A stretch of 64,000 bases of DNA from NCBI RefSeq assembly GCF_023517795.1, contig NZ_CP082928.1, forward strand, positions 3,472,001-3,536,000, written 5' to 3'. Source of the DNA: Pseudomonas fulva. GTDB taxonomy: Bacteria; Pseudomonadota; Gammaproteobacteria; Pseudomonadales; Pseudomonadaceae. The notes under the pieces are model-generated. The model saw only the letters and a program-made list of their open reading frames with translations. It made no database searches and had not been told where the DNA came from. The translations under genes and the position numbers were made by a program. Positions 11,001 to 22,037 of the stretch are shown here, piece after piece (the first letter of the stretch is position 1; each line of letters starts with the position of its first letter).

Positions 11001-11020
11001 GGTACCTTTGTTGTTATGTC
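11001..11020 (-). promoter_or_regulatory. Hfq/Crc catabolite-activity motif before acs
   Basis: Read on the minus strand, ATAACAACAAAGG overlaps the ribosome-binding site of acs and contains the AAnAAnAA pattern recognised by Hfq with Crc in pseudomonads. Such a site would let Hfq/Crc block acs translation until CrcZ (350-odd residues' worth of RNA encoded at 16755-17101) removes Hfq. The motif is seen; the regulation is inferred. Confidence 0.55.
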
Positions 11021-11118
11021 CGCAATAGACATCAAGGGTAGCAGCCAAGTTTTGAGGTGCTGTCGCTGAGTGACGCAAAGTGTTGCAGACGCCCATTGCC
11101 GGGCGCCTGCAACAAGGA

Positions 11119-12783
<1,665 letters not shown>

Positions 12784-12825
12784 AGGGCTTCCTTGTTGAG
12801 GCTTCGGTTGGCGGTGATTCAGGCA

Positions 12826-12856
12826 TTAAAAAGCCCGGCTGATCGTCCGGGCTTTC
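12826..12856 (-). terminator. Rho-independent terminator after panC
   Basis: On the minus strand a GC-rich stem AAGCCCGG-ACGATCAG-CCGGGCTT is followed by a run of T (TTTTTAAT). It sits 23 bases past the panC stop codon and separates the panB-panC operon from pgi. Confidence 0.85.
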
Positions 12857-12878
12857 AGTGTAGGCGTGCTGCGGTATA

Positions 12879-13739
12879 TCAGTAACCCTGATCCAGGGTG
12901 AAAGTCAGGTTATCGATCAGTCGGGTGTTACCCAGGTAAGCGGCCACCAGCACCACCAGCTCGCGGTCGCCGGGGCTGGCCGGGCGCAGGGCCCGGGCTT
13001 CACGCACTTCCAGGTAATCGGCGCGCAGGCCCGCAGCGGCGTGCTGGCGCTGGGCGTCGGCGAGCAGTTTGGGCAGATCGCGTTCACCGCCCTGGATGGC
13101 CCCGGCGATATGCTTGAGCGAGCGATAGAGCACGCTGGCGGTCGCGCGCTGCTCGTCGCTGAGGTAGCCGTTGCGCGAGGACAGCGCCAGGCCGCTCTCG
13201 GCGCGTACCGTCGGCTCGCCGATGATCTCGATCGGCATGTTCAGGTCGCGCACCATGGTGCGGATCACCGCCAGTTGCTGGAAGTCCTTCTGGCCGAACA
13301 CCGCCAGATCCGGCTGCACCATGTTGAACAGCTTGGTCACCACCGTCGCCACGCCTTCGAAGTGCCCGGGGCGGCTGGTGCCGCACAGGCCTTCGGACAC
13401 GCCGGGCACGCTGACCCGCGTCTGCTCGCCCATGCCGCCGGGGTACATCTCCTCGACATCCGGGTGGAACAGCAGATGGCAGCCGGCGTCGATCAGGCGC
13501 TGCTGGTCGGCCTGCAGGGTGCGTGGGTACTTGTCGAGGTCCTCGGCGGGGCCGAACTGCATCGGGTTGACGAAGATGCTGGCGACCACGAAATCGGCGC
13601 GCTGGGCGGCTTTTTCCACCAGCGCGGCATGGCCGGCGTGCAGGTTGCCCATGGTCGGCACCAGGGCGATCTGCTTGCCTTCCCGGCGAGCCTGGGCAAC
13701 GGCGGCGCGCAGCTCGCGCACGGTGTTGACGGTGTTCAT
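12879..13739 (-). CDS. panC: Pantothenate synthetase
   Basis: Joins pantoate and beta-alanine with ATP to make pantothenate. The 286-residue protein has the nucleotidyltransferase HxGH motif ([14 protein letters not shown], residues 27-40), the [19 protein letters not shown] substrate region and the SSRNGYL loop that stands in for KMSKS. Its ATG overlaps the panB stop codon (ATGA), so translation is coupled to panB. In P. aeruginosa, as I recall, panD follows between panC and pgi; here a terminator follows instead and no panD is present. Confidence 0.95.
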   Translation of the reverse strand: MNTVNTVRELRAAVAQARREGKQIALVPTMGNLHAGHAALVEKAAQRADFVVASIFVNPMQFGPAEDLDKYPRTLQADQQRLIDAGCHLLFHPDVEEMYPGGMGEQTRVSVPGVSEGLCGTSRPGHFEGVATVVTKLFNMVQPDLAVFGQKDFQQLAVIRTMVRDLNMPIEIIGEPTVRAESGLALSSRNGYLSDEQRATASVLYRSLKHIAGAIQGGERDLPKLLADAQRQHAAAGLRADYLEVREARALRPASPGDRELVVLVAAYLGNTRLIDNLTFTLDQGY

Positions 13740-14536
13740 GCGGAGAATCCGTGCTCGGCGGCGGGGAAGCTGACTGCTTTCACTTCTTTCACGTAGGCGG
13801 CGAGGGCATCCTGGATGCTCGCCTGGCCGCCCATGAAGTTCTTCACGAACTTGGCCACCCGGCCGCTCAGCGACAGGCCGAGCATGTCGTGCAGTACCAG
13901 CACCTGGCCGTCGGTCTGCGGGCCGGCGCCGATGCCGATCACCGGCACCTTCACCGTCCGGCTGATTTCGCCGGCCAGGTCGCTCGGCACGCACTCGAGC
14001 AGCAGCATGGCGGCACCGGCCTGCTCCAGGGCGATGGCGTCGGCGACCATCTGGCGCGCCTGGTTGTGCTCACGACCCTGCACCTTGTAGCCACCGAGGA
14101 TGTTCACTGCCTGGGGCGTCAGGCCCATGTGCGCGCATACCGGCACGCCACGTTCGGCCAGCTTGCTGATCGATTCGGCCAGCCAGGCGGCGCCTTCGAC
14201 CTTGATCATGTGGGCGCCGGCCTGCATCAGCAGGCCCGAGTTGTGCAACGTCTGCTCGAGCGTAGCGTTGGCCATGAACGGCAGGTCGGCGACGATCAGC
14301 GCGCCGGCATTGCCGCGCTTGACGCTGGCCGTGTGGTAGACGGTATCGGCCATGCTCACCGGCAGGGTGCTGTCGTGCCCCTGCAGCACCATGCCCAGCG
14401 AGTCGCCGATCAGCAGCACTTCGACCCCGGCCTTGCTGCAGGCATCGGCGAAGGTGGCGTCGTAACAGGTCAGCATGGCGATTTTCTCACCCTTCTGCTT
14501 GAGCGCGCGCAGGGTGGTCAGGGTTACATCAGGCAT
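13736..14536 (-). CDS. panB: 3-methyl-2-oxobutanoate hydroxymethyltransferase
   Basis: First committed step of pantothenate synthesis: transfers a hydroxymethyl group from methylene-tetrahydrofolate to 2-oxoisovalerate, giving ketopantoate. The 266-residue protein shows the TIM-barrel motifs [20 protein letters not shown] (metal-binding aspartate in GDS, residues about 44-63), KVEGA, and LLLECVP with the catalytic glutamate. The start at 14536 (MPDVTLTTL) is preferred over 14575 because GAGGA lies upstream. It heads the panB-panC operon. It follows folK after a 210-base gap that holds no gene. Confidence 0.95.
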   Translation of the reverse strand: MPDVTLTTLRALKQKGEKIAMLTCYDATFADACSKAGVEVLLIGDSLGMVLQGHDSTLPVSMADTVYHTASVKRGNAGALIVADLPFMANATLEQTLHNSGLLMQAGAHMIKVEGAAWLAESISKLAERGVPVCAHMGLTPQAVNILGGYKVQGREHNQARQMVADAIALEQAGAAMLLLECVPSDLAGEISRTVKVPVIGIGAGPQTDGQVLVLHDMLGLSLSGRVAKFVKNFMGGQASIQDALAAYVKEVKAVSFPAAEHGFSA

Positions 14537-14746
14537 GAACGTATCCTCACTCGGAACCTGTGCGGGCCTGTTCATGCAGGCTCTCGTGGAGCAGGTTCAC
14601 GTTGGCATCGAAGGGGCAGCGGGGCTGCTTCAATGTGGCCCCGGCAGGGGCAATGGGTGGCTATAGTCCCGATGGCAGGGGCGCAAGTCAATCGAATGTG
14701 TTACCGCGCTGTTACGACGTTACCGCCAGGGGCACGGCCACTGGCG

Positions 14747-15229
14747 TCAGGGCGTGAGGCGTTCCAGGCCCTCGAATGGGCAGGCCGCCAGCAGCTCGCC
14801 GAGGGGGCGGCCGTCGGGCAGTTGCAGATCGTCGGTGGCGATCTCCGCCAGGGGGTAAAGCACGAAGGCGCGCAGGTGCATCTGGTAATGGGGCACGCGC
14901 AGGCGCGGCTCGTCGATCAGCTGATTGCCGAACAGCAGGATGTCCAGATCCAGGGTGCGCGGCCCCCAGCGCTCAATGCGCTCGCGGCCCTGATCCAGCT
15001 CGATGGCTTGCAGGGCATCGAGCAACTGCAGCGGTTGCAGCACGGTATCCAGGGCGGCGACGGCGTTGGTGTAGCGGGGCTGACCGGGCAGCAGTGAATC
15101 GCTGACATAGAAGGAGGACACCGCAGCGAGGCGACTGTGCGGCAGCTGCTCCAGCGCCGCCAGGGCCTGGCGCAGCTGTTCGGCGGGGTCGGCCAGGTTG
15201 CTGCCCAGGCCGATATAGACGCGTTCCAT
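14747..15229 (-). CDS. folK: 2-amino-4-hydroxy-6-hydroxymethyldihydropteridine pyrophosphokinase
   Basis: Transfers pyrophosphate from ATP to the pterin alcohol in folate synthesis. The 160-residue product is the standard size. It begins RVYIGLGSNLADP and carries the HPPK signature RWGPRTLDLDILLFGN with its magnesium-binding aspartates. It starts three bases after the pcnB stop, so the two are cotranscribed, as elsewhere in gamma-proteobacteria. The gap to panB (14537-14746) holds a few short inverted repeats but no convincing promoter or terminator. Confidence 0.95.
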   Translation of the reverse strand: MERVYIGLGSNLADPAEQLRQALAALEQLPHSRLAAVSSFYVSDSLLPGQPRYTNAVAALDTVLQPLQLLDALQAIELDQGRERIERWGPRTLDLDILLFGNQLIDEPRLRVPHYQMHLRAFVLYPLAEIATDDLQLPDGRPLGELLAACPFEGLERLTP

Positions 15230-15232
15230 CGC

Positions 15233-16630
15233 TTACTCGCCGGCGCCGCCGCCCTGGGGCGTGCGCTTGCGCTTGGCGCCGCCACTGCGACGGCGCTTGC
15301 GTGGCGCGCTGCCGGGCTCGTCCTTGCCCGACAGGTTGCGGATCATCACTCGGCGATCACTGTCGCTGGCGTCCTGGTAGTCGGTCCACCACTCGCCCAG
15401 GCCGCCGGTTTGCTCGCCAGCACTTTCGCGCAGCAGCAGGAAGTCGTAGCCGGCGCGAAAGCGTGGATTCTCCAGCAGCAGGTCGGCACGCTTGCCGCTG
15501 CGGCGTGGCAGGCGCTCCTGCATGTCCCAGATCTCGCGGATCGGCAGGGTGAAACGCTTCGGTACGGCGATGCGCTGGCACTGCTCGGCGATCAGCTCGT
15601 GGGCCGCTTCCTGCATGGCCGGGATGGCCGGCATGCCGCGCTCCTGCAGCCGAATCACCCGAGCCGGTAGGGCCGGCCAGAGCAGGGCGGCGAACAGGAA
15701 GGCCGGGGTCACCGGCTTGCCCTGGTGGATGCGCAGGTCGGTGTTGTCCAGGGCGTTGCGGATCAGCGTGTCGGTATATTCCGGGTTCTGGCGCAGCGCC
15801 GCGGCGCTGGCCGGGAACAGCTGGCCGAACAGGCCGTAGTCGACCAGCAGGTCGTAGGTGTAGATGGCGTAGCCGCTGAGAAACAGCTTGAGCACTTCAT
15901 CGAACAGGCGCGCGGCGGGGATGCCGCCCAGCAGGTGCGCCAGGTCGTGGATCGGGTCGGCGCTGTGCTTCTCGATATCGAAGTCCAGCTTGGCGGCGAA
16001 GCGCACCGCACGCAGCATGCGCACCGGGTCTTCCTGATAGCGCTGGGTGGGGTTGCCGATCAGCCGCACCAGGTTGTTGCGGATGTCGTGCATGCCGTTG
16101 GCGTAGTCGAGAATCCGCTCGGAAACCGGATCGTAGTACAGCGCGTTGATGGTGAAGTCACGGCGCTGGGCGTCGTCTTCCAGGGTGCCGTACACGTTGT
16201 CACGCAGGATGCGGCCGCTTTCGTTGCGCGAGGACTGGTTGCTGTTCTCTTCCTCGTCGCCTTCCGGGTGGTTGGCGCGGAAGGTAGCGGTTTCGATGAT
16301 CTCGCGGCCGAAGTGCACATGCACCAGCTTGAAACGGCGGCCGATCACCCGGGCGTTACGGAACTCGCCCCTGACCTGTTCGGGCGTGGCGCTGGTGGCG
16401 ACGTCGAAATCCTTGGGCTCGATGCCCAGCAGCAGGTCGCGCACGCAGCCACCAACCAGGTAGGCCTCGTAGCCGGCGTTCTGCAGGCGCTCGACCACGC
16501 TGATGGCGTAGCGGCTGATCTGCCCGCGCTGGATCGGGTGCTGGTTGTTGTTCAGCACGTGCGGCGTGCTGTGGGGCTGGTGCGCACGGCGCAGCGGTGA
16601 GCGAAAGGACTTGAACAGCTTTTTCAGCAT
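15233..16630 (-). CDS. pcnB: Poly(A) polymerase I
   Basis: Adds 3' poly(A) tails that mark RNA for decay. The 465-residue protein has the nucleotidyltransferase core LVGGCVRDLLLGIEPKDFDV (residues about 64-83) with the DFD metal-binding aspartates, then RRDFTINALYYDP and the RNA-binding helical region (RMLRAVRFAAKLDF). The C-terminus is a basic tail (PRKRRRSGGAKRKRTP). The start at 16630 (MLKKLFKSF) matches the family; the longer open frame upstream runs into the crcZ region. It follows crcZ on the same strand. Confidence 0.94.
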   Translation of the reverse strand: MLKKLFKSFRSPLRRAHQPHSTPHVLNNNQHPIQRGQISRYAISVVERLQNAGYEAYLVGGCVRDLLLGIEPKDFDVATSATPEQVRGEFRNARVIGRRFKLVHVHFGREIIETATFRANHPEGDEEENSNQSSRNESGRILRDNVYGTLEDDAQRRDFTINALYYDPVSERILDYANGMHDIRNNLVRLIGNPTQRYQEDPVRMLRAVRFAAKLDFDIEKHSADPIHDLAHLLGGIPAARLFDEVLKLFLSGYAIYTYDLLVDYGLFGQLFPASAAALRQNPEYTDTLIRNALDNTDLRIHQGKPVTPAFLFAALLWPALPARVIRLQERGMPAIPAMQEAAHELIAEQCQRIAVPKRFTLPIREIWDMQERLPRRSGKRADLLLENPRFRAGYDFLLLRESAGEQTGGLGEWWTDYQDASDSDRRVMIRNLSGKDEPGSAPRKRRRSGGAKRKRTPQGGGAGE

Positions 16631-16754
16631 GGAGGGCACTGTATGGCGAATTGAGCGGCCAGAATAATGGAAAGGCGCAGAAATAGCGCGGATTCTAGCA
16701 TCAGGTGGCAGCGGGGCGTAAGCGGGGAGGCGGGCAGGCCGGGGCGGGATACGA

Positions 16755-17101
16755 CTGGGGGAGCCGAAGCTCCCCCCTAAATGTTGCCATGTCGTTCTTG
16801 TTATGCAGGCTGTTGTTCTTGTTGGGGTGCCTGTTTCCGGATCGGGTCCGGAGTACCTCCCGACTGGGAGCAAGAGCGAACGGATTATTTTGGATGCTGA
16901 CGCTACCTCCGGCCCTGGACTTCACCCGTGGGTGCTGCCCGTCGACATTTATTGTTGTTGTCTGTCTGGCTGTGGTGCCGAGAGGCGATCCTCTCCAAAA
17001 TAATCAGTTAGCTGCGCCTTCCGCGATCTTGTTCTTATTGTGCTGAAGCCGTTACGTCTTATTTTTATTATCGTGGGTCATGCTTGTTATTGTTGTTGTG
17101 C
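16755..17101 (-). ncRNA. crcZ: CrcZ small regulatory RNA
   Basis: A small RNA of about 347 bases between cbrB and pcnB, the position of crcZ in all pseudomonads I recall. It carries six A-rich AAnAAnAA catabolite-activity motifs on the minus strand (about 17080-17100, 17058-17071, 17025-17040, 16944-16963, 16811-16827 and 16791-16805). These bind Hfq and so relieve Hfq/Crc repression of poor-carbon-source genes. The 5' end is inferred about 12 bases after the sigma-54 promoter (start GCACAACAACAATAAC). The 3' end is a GGGGGAGC-TTCG-GCTCCCCC hairpin (16757-16776) with a UUCG-type loop but no following T-run. Short open frames inside are not genes. Confidence 0.92.
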
Positions 17102-17110
17102 CAGAGATAA

Positions 17111-17126
17111 AGCATTCGGCGTGCCA
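17111..17126 (-). promoter_or_regulatory. Sigma-54 promoter of crcZ
   Basis: On the minus strand TGGCAC-GCCGA-ATGC matches the -24/-12 consensus TGGCAC-N5-TTGC at all but one base. It precedes the inferred crcZ start by about 12 bases and lies just downstream of cbrB, whose product is the known sigma-54 activator of crcZ. Confidence 0.88.
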
Positions 17127-17183
17127 GTTTTAATTTTTCCTTTAAAAACAGATGGTTGCGATTTTCATCATTTTTGTGGGCAG

Positions 17184-17222
17184 AAAAAAGCCGGGATTCC
17201 GTTACCGTAAACCCCGGCTTTG
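17184..17222 (-). terminator. Rho-independent terminator after cbrB
   Basis: On the minus strand AAAGCCGGG, a loop of about 17 bases, CCCGGCTTTTTT. It lies 55 bases past the cbrB stop and separates cbrB from the crcZ promoter. The region between it and the promoter (17127-17183) is A/T-rich and is where CbrB-binding sites would be expected, but I cannot define them. Confidence 0.8.
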
Positions 17223-17276
17223 TTACGTGTTGTCATGATCGGCGGTAACACCCGCCCTAGAGCGCCGCGCGCCGTG

Positions 17277-18698
17277 CTACTCGCTGGCGGCTCCGGATTT
17301 GCGGCGCGGAATGCCCAGGCGCTGGCGCCGTTCCCACAGGCATTTGCGGCTGATGCCCAGCTTGCGAGCCAGCTCGGTCTCGGTCATGTGGTCCTGGTGC
17401 TCGAGGACGAAGTGCTGGAAGTAGTCTTCCAGTGACAGGTCTTCACTGGGATCCTGGCTGGTGGCGTTGACCGCGGCGCTCTGTGTCGCCAGGCCCATGA
17501 ACACGTCCTCGTCCAGATCCTCCAGCTCGATGTCGATGCCCAGCAGGTCGGCGTTGATGGTGCTGCCGTCGCAGAGGATCACCGAGCGCTCGATGGCGTT
17601 CTCCAGCTCACGCACGTTGCCCGGCCAGCTGTAGTGGTGGATGGCCTGTTCGGCATCCGGGCCGAAGTGCAGGTCGGTGCGGCCCATGCGCGCCGACTGG
17701 CGGGCCAGGAAGGCGCGGGCGATTTCCAGCACGTCGGCGCCGCGCTCGCGCAACGGCGGCAGCTTCAGGGCGATGACGTGCAGGCGGTAATAGAGGTCTT
17801 CACGGAACTGGCCGGTCTTGGCCAGGGTTTTCAGGTCGCGGTGGGTCGCGGCGATCAGGCGTACATCGACCTTTTGCGACTGCACCGAACCGACGCGGCG
17901 GATCTCGCCTTCCTGCAGCACGCGCAGCAGGCGCGCCTGGGCTTCCAGGGGCAGTTCGCCGATCTCGTCGAGAAACAGCGTGCCGCCGTCGGCTGCTTCC
18001 ACCAGGCCGGCGCGGCTGGCGCTGGCTCCGGTGAAGGCGCCTTTCTCGTGGCCGAACAGTTCGGACTCGATGAGGGTTTCCGGAATCGCCGCGCAGTTCA
18101 CCGAGATCAGCGGCGCCTTGGCGCGCCTGGACAGGTTGTGCAGGGCGCGGGCAACCAGCTCCTTGCCGGTACCGGATTCGCCCTGCACCAGTACATTGGA
18201 GTCGGTGGGCGCGACCTTGCGGATCTTGCCGTACAGCTCCAGCATCGCCGGGCTGGAGCCGATGATGCCGATCTCGCCGGTGGCCGCCTTGTCGGCTTTC
18301 TCGGCACCACGCGGGGCAGCAGGCGCGCCGGCGGCCTGGTTGCGCGCCTCGCGATCACGCAGGATGCGCGCCACGGCCTGGAGCATCTCGTCATGGTCGA
18401 AGGGCTTGGCGATGTAGTCGACGGCGCCCATTTTCATCGAGTCGACCGCCGAGCGCAGGCTGGCGTAGCTGGTCATGATCAGCACCGGCGCGCCCTGGGC
18501 GAGCTTGATCAGTTCGGTGCCCGGCGCGCCCGGCAGGCGCAGGTCGCTGACCACCAGATCGAAGCCGGGAATATCGAAACGTTCCTGGGCTTCCTGTACC
18601 GAACCGGCCTCGCTGACCTGGTACTGGTTGCGTTCGAGCAGGCGACGCAGGGCAGAGCGGATGATGGTTTCGTCTTCGACGATCAGGATATGAGGCAT
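17277..18698 (-). CDS. cbrB: Sigma-54-dependent response regulator CbrB
   Basis: NtrC-type regulator of carbon/nitrogen balance that activates crcZ. The 473 residues hold a receiver domain (1-120, phosphorylated aspartate in [11 protein letters not shown] near residue 52, lysine in YIAKPFDHD) and an AAA+ domain (about 145-380, Walker A GESGTGKE, sigma-54-contact loop GAFTGA near residue 220, Walker [12 protein letters not shown]). A C-terminal Fis-type helix-turn-helix follows ([20 protein letters not shown]). It follows cbrA after 94 bases and is followed by a terminator and crcZ. Confidence 0.95.
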   Translation of the reverse strand: MPHILIVEDETIIRSALRRLLERNQYQVSEAGSVQEAQERFDIPGFDLVVSDLRLPGAPGTELIKLAQGAPVLIMTSYASLRSAVDSMKMGAVDYIAKPFDHDEMLQAVARILRDREARNQAAGAPAAPRGAEKADKAATGEIGIIGSSPAMLELYGKIRKVAPTDSNVLVQGESGTGKELVARALHNLSRRAKAPLISVNCAAIPETLIESELFGHEKGAFTGASASRAGLVEAADGGTLFLDEIGELPLEAQARLLRVLQEGEIRRVGSVQSQKVDVRLIAATHRDLKTLAKTGQFREDLYYRLHVIALKLPPLRERGADVLEIARAFLARQSARMGRTDLHFGPDAEQAIHHYSWPGNVRELENAIERSVILCDGSTINADLLGIDIELEDLDEDVFMGLATQSAAVNATSQDPSEDLSLEDYFQHFVLEHQDHMTETELARKLGISRKCLWERRQRLGIPRRKSGAASE

Positions 18699-18792
18699 TT
18701 AAACGAATTCTCTCGACGGTCTCGGAACCTGCTTCCTGGTGCTGCAGCCAAGCCCGGCCGCGCGCACTCCCGGGAATGCGGTTCTTCGGAAT

Positions 18793-21747
18793 TTAGTTCG
18801 CCAGTGGCATTGCCTCGATGTGCCGCGGCAGCGTCACCCGGATGCGGGTGCCACGTTGCTGCTCGGGGTCGATCGGGCTGTCGATTGTTATCTGGCCATA
18901 ATGCTCTTCCACGATGGAATAGACCAGCGCGAGGCCGAGTCCGGTTCCTTTTCCCGGGTCCTTGGTGGTGAAGAACGGCTCGAAAAGCCGGTCCATCACG
19001 CCCTTGGGAATACCGCTGCCCTCGTCCTCGACGATCAGGTCGACGGTGTGCTCGGACGCCTCGCTGCGCACGCGGATCGCGCCGCCGGCAGGCGAGGCGT
19101 CGCGGGCATTGCTGAGCAGGTTGATCAGCACCTGGGCCAGGCGCTGGGGGTCGCCTTCGGCGCGGTGCGCGGGGTCACAGAGGTTGAAGAACTGCACGTC
19201 GACGCTGCGCCGGTTGAGGGCCAGCAGGCCGATGGCTTCCTGGGCGATTTGCGCCAGGCACACCGGCTCGTCGGCCTGCTGGTGGTTGCCGGAGTGGGCG
19301 AAGTTCATCAACGAGTGGACGATGCGCGTGACCCGCTTGGTCTGTTCGAGGATCTGCCCGCTGATTTCGGTCAGCTCCGGGTCGTCCTCGCGTTCCTCGC
19401 GCAGGTTCTGCGCCAGGCAGGCGATGCCGGTGATCGGGTTGCCGATCTCGTGGGCCACCCCGGCGGCCAGGCGGCCGATGCTGGCCAGGCGTTCGGAGTG
19501 CACCAGCTTGTCCTCGAGCATCTGGGTTTCCGTGAGGTCCTCGACCAGCAGCACCAGGCCGCTGTTGCCGGGTGCCAGGGGCTCGTCGATGGCCGCCTTG
19601 TGCAGGTTCAGCCAGCGGGTCTGGCCGTCGAGGGCCAGGCGCTGCTTGTGCAGGTGCTCGTCGGGAATCTCGGTGAAGCTCTGCAGCAACTCGCGCCAGG
19701 GCTCGGCCAGGGTCGACAGACGCGAGCCGACGATGCGCTGGGCGGGGATCTCGGTGAGTTCTTCCATGGCCTTGTTCCACATCAGGATCTCGTGATCCTT
19801 GGCCAGCGAGCAGACGCCCATGGGCAGTTCCTGCAGGGTCTGGCGGTGGTAACGGCGCAGGGCATCGAGCTCGGCGGCCAGGCCCGTGAGGCGCGAGTGG
19901 TAGTCCTCCAGGCGGCTCTCGATGAAGTGGATGTCCTCGGTCACGTAGCCTTCGCTGCCGGACTTGTAGGGCAGGAAGGATTCGATGATGTCCTGGGCCA
20001 CGCTGGGGCCCATCAGGCCGGACAGGTTGGCCTCCAGGCGGTCACGCAGGCGGCGTAGCGCGTAGGGGCGGCTCTCGTCGAAGGGCAGGTGCAGGTCGCG
20101 CAGGGCCTGTTCGACCTCGCGCTGGGCGGTCTTGGCGCCAAGCGGCTTGGCCAGTTGGGCAGCGAATTCCTGGGGTGACAGGGCCAGCAGTTCGCGGCGT
20201 TGCGGGCGGCGCACGTTGTCCACCGCGCAGGCCTCGGCGGCGCTGTCTTCCTCGGGGCTGGAGTCGGTGAACACCGACACCAGGGTGAACACCAGCACGT
20301 TGATGGCCAGCGAGGCGATGGCCGCTAGGTGCCAGCTGCTGTCATCGAGCACGTAGACTAGGTCCAGCACCGGCACGTACAGGCCGGGCAGGGTACCGAG
20401 CAGCGGCAGCAGCATGCTGACGCCCCACACCGCGATGCCAGCCAGCAGCCCGGCGATGAAACCGCGGCGGTTGGCGGTCGGCCAGTACAGCACCGAGAGC
20501 ACGCCGGGCAGGAACTGCAGGGTGGCGACGAAGGAGACGATGCCCAGGTTGGCCAGGTCCTGCTGGGCGTCGAGCAGGTTGTAGAAGGCGTAGCTGGCCA
20601 GGATGATGGCGACGATCAGCGCGCGGCGCGTCCATTTCAGCCAGCGGTAGATGTTGCCTTCGGCCGGCGGCTGGTAGAGCGGCAGCACCACATGGTTGAG
20701 CAGCATGCCGGACAGCGCCAGGGTGGTGACGATGATCAGCCCGCTGGAGGCCGACAGGCCGCCGATGTAGGCGATCAGTGCCAGCGTCGGGCTGTCCACG
20801 GCGATGCCCAGGCCCAGGGTGAAGTACTCCGGGTTGGTGGTCGAGCCCAGGCGCAGCCCGGCCCACAGCACCAGCGGCACGGCCAGGCTCATCAGCAGCA
20901 GGAACAGCGGCAGGCCCCAGCTGGCGCTGACCAGTGCGCGCGGGTTGAGGTTCTCGGTGAAGGTCATGTGGTACATGTGCGGCATGACGATCGCCGAGGC
21001 GAAGAACACCAGCAAGAGGGTGCGCCACGGACCCTCCTGCAGCGGCGTGTGCAGGCTGGCCAGGGCAGCCTGGTTGAGCACCAGCCACTGCTCCAGCTCG
21101 CGCGGGCCGTCGAATACCGCATACAGCGCGTACAGGCCGATGGCGCCCATGGCCAGCAGCTTGACCACCGACTCGAAGGCGATGGCGAACACCAGGCCTT
21201 CGTGTTTTTCCCGGGTGGCCAGGTGGCGGGCGCCGAACAGGATGGTCACCAGGATGAACAGCCCGCAGAACGCCAGGGCGATCTGCGGTTGCACCGCTTC
21301 GCGGGTGAGGATGCCGATGGCGTCGGTCACCGCCTGGATCTGCAGGGCCAGCAGCGGCAGCACGGCGATCAGCATGCACAGGGTGCTCAGCGCGCCGGCC
21401 CAGGTACTGCGGAAGCGGAAGGCGAACAGGTCGGCCAGTGACGACAGCTGGTAGGTGCGGGTGATGCGCAGGATGGGGTAGAGCAGCACCGGGGCGAGCA
21501 GGAAGGCGCCGGTTACCCCCAGGTAACTGGCCAGGAAGCCGTAGCCATATTGGTAAGCGAGGCCGACGCTGCCATAGAAGGCCCAGGCGCTGGCATACAC
21601 GCCCAGCGACAGGGTGTAGGTCAGCGGGTGGCGGATCAGACGGCGGGGGATCAGCCCGCGGTCGGCGCACCAGGCGACGGCGAACAGCACGAGCAGGTAG
21701 GCGGCGCTGATCAGCATCAGCCCACCGAGGCTAAAGTTCATCGGCAT
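18793..21747 (-). CDS. cbrA: Sensor histidine kinase CbrA (SLC5-like transporter fusion)
   Basis: Membrane sensor kinase partner of CbrB. The first roughly 510 of 984 residues form a sodium/solute symporter (SLC5)-like region with about 13 membrane helices. A STAC-type linker, a PAS-like segment (about 630-740, LPMGVCSLAKDHEILMWNKA) and a HisKA box follow, with the phosphorylated histidine in GVAHEIGNPITG near residue 764. The ATPase domain has the N box (LINLLSNARDA) and glycine boxes (VEDEGSGIPKG, GKGTGLGLAL). An alternative start is the ATG at 21741. It lies 51 bases after cbrX. Confidence 0.95.
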   Translation of the reverse strand: MPMNFSLGGLMLISAAYLLVLFAVAWCADRGLIPRRLIRHPLTYTLSLGVYASAWAFYGSVGLAYQYGYGFLASYLGVTGAFLLAPVLLYPILRITRTYQLSSLADLFAFRFRSTWAGALSTLCMLIAVLPLLALQIQAVTDAIGILTREAVQPQIALAFCGLFILVTILFGARHLATREKHEGLVFAIAFESVVKLLAMGAIGLYALYAVFDGPRELEQWLVLNQAALASLHTPLQEGPWRTLLLVFFASAIVMPHMYHMTFTENLNPRALVSASWGLPLFLLLMSLAVPLVLWAGLRLGSTTNPEYFTLGLGIAVDSPTLALIAYIGGLSASSGLIIVTTLALSGMLLNHVVLPLYQPPAEGNIYRWLKWTRRALIVAIILASYAFYNLLDAQQDLANLGIVSFVATLQFLPGVLSVLYWPTANRRGFIAGLLAGIAVWGVSMLLPLLGTLPGLYVPVLDLVYVLDDSSWHLAAIASLAINVLVFTLVSVFTDSSPEEDSAAEACAVDNVRRPQRRELLALSPQEFAAQLAKPLGAKTAQREVEQALRDLHLPFDESRPYALRRLRDRLEANLSGLMGPSVAQDIIESFLPYKSGSEGYVTEDIHFIESRLEDYHSRLTGLAAELDALRRYHRQTLQELPMGVCSLAKDHEILMWNKAMEELTEIPAQRIVGSRLSTLAEPWRELLQSFTEIPDEHLHKQRLALDGQTRWLNLHKAAIDEPLAPGNSGLVLLVEDLTETQMLEDKLVHSERLASIGRLAAGVAHEIGNPITGIACLAQNLREEREDDPELTEISGQILEQTKRVTRIVHSLMNFAHSGNHQQADEPVCLAQIAQEAIGLLALNRRSVDVQFFNLCDPAHRAEGDPQRLAQVLINLLSNARDASPAGGAIRVRSEASEHTVDLIVEDEGSGIPKGVMDRLFEPFFTTKDPGKGTGLGLALVYSIVEEHYGQITIDSPIDPEQQRGTRIRVTLPRHIEAMPLAN

Positions 21748-21798
21748 TCACGGCTCGGCGAGTCAGGGGAGGCGGCGGGGTTCGGCTGGCGCCTCGGT

Positions 21799-21975
21799 TC
21801 AGAGCTCATCGGCATCGCGCTGGCTCTGCAGGATGAAGGTCACCACGATCAGGATCAGCCACAGCATGTAGGGGCGGTACCAGGCGCCGTTGGGGTCGAT
21901 CCACCAGTCCATGATGGCAGGCGAGAACAGGTAGATGCCGACTACCAGAATCAGAACCAATCGATAGATATACAT
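21799..21975 (-). CDS. cbrX: CbrX small membrane protein upstream of cbrA
   Basis: A 58-residue protein with two hydrophobic segments (VLILVVGIYLFSPAIMDWW and MLWLILIVVTFILQ) around an NGAWYRPY loop, ending in an acidic tail. A short open frame before cbrA in Pseudomonas has been described as cbrX and reported to be translationally linked to cbrA; this gene's position and size fit. The ATG at 21975 is chosen because the longer frame upstream is arginine-rich and unlike the family. Confidence 0.82.
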   Translation of the reverse strand: MYIYRLVLILVVGIYLFSPAIMDWWIDPNGAWYRPYMLWLILIVVTFILQSQRDADEL

Positions 21976-22037
21976 GCCGCGTCTCGCTACTGAGTGTGCC
22001 GATGGTAACGGAAGCGCGGGGCGCTGGCTAAGGGGCG

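Noticed and set aside
16705..17046. Short open frames across the crcZ region
   Set aside because: They lack ribosome-binding sites and have unusual composition (Cys/Leu/Phe runs from T-rich CA-motif complements); the region is explained by CrcZ.
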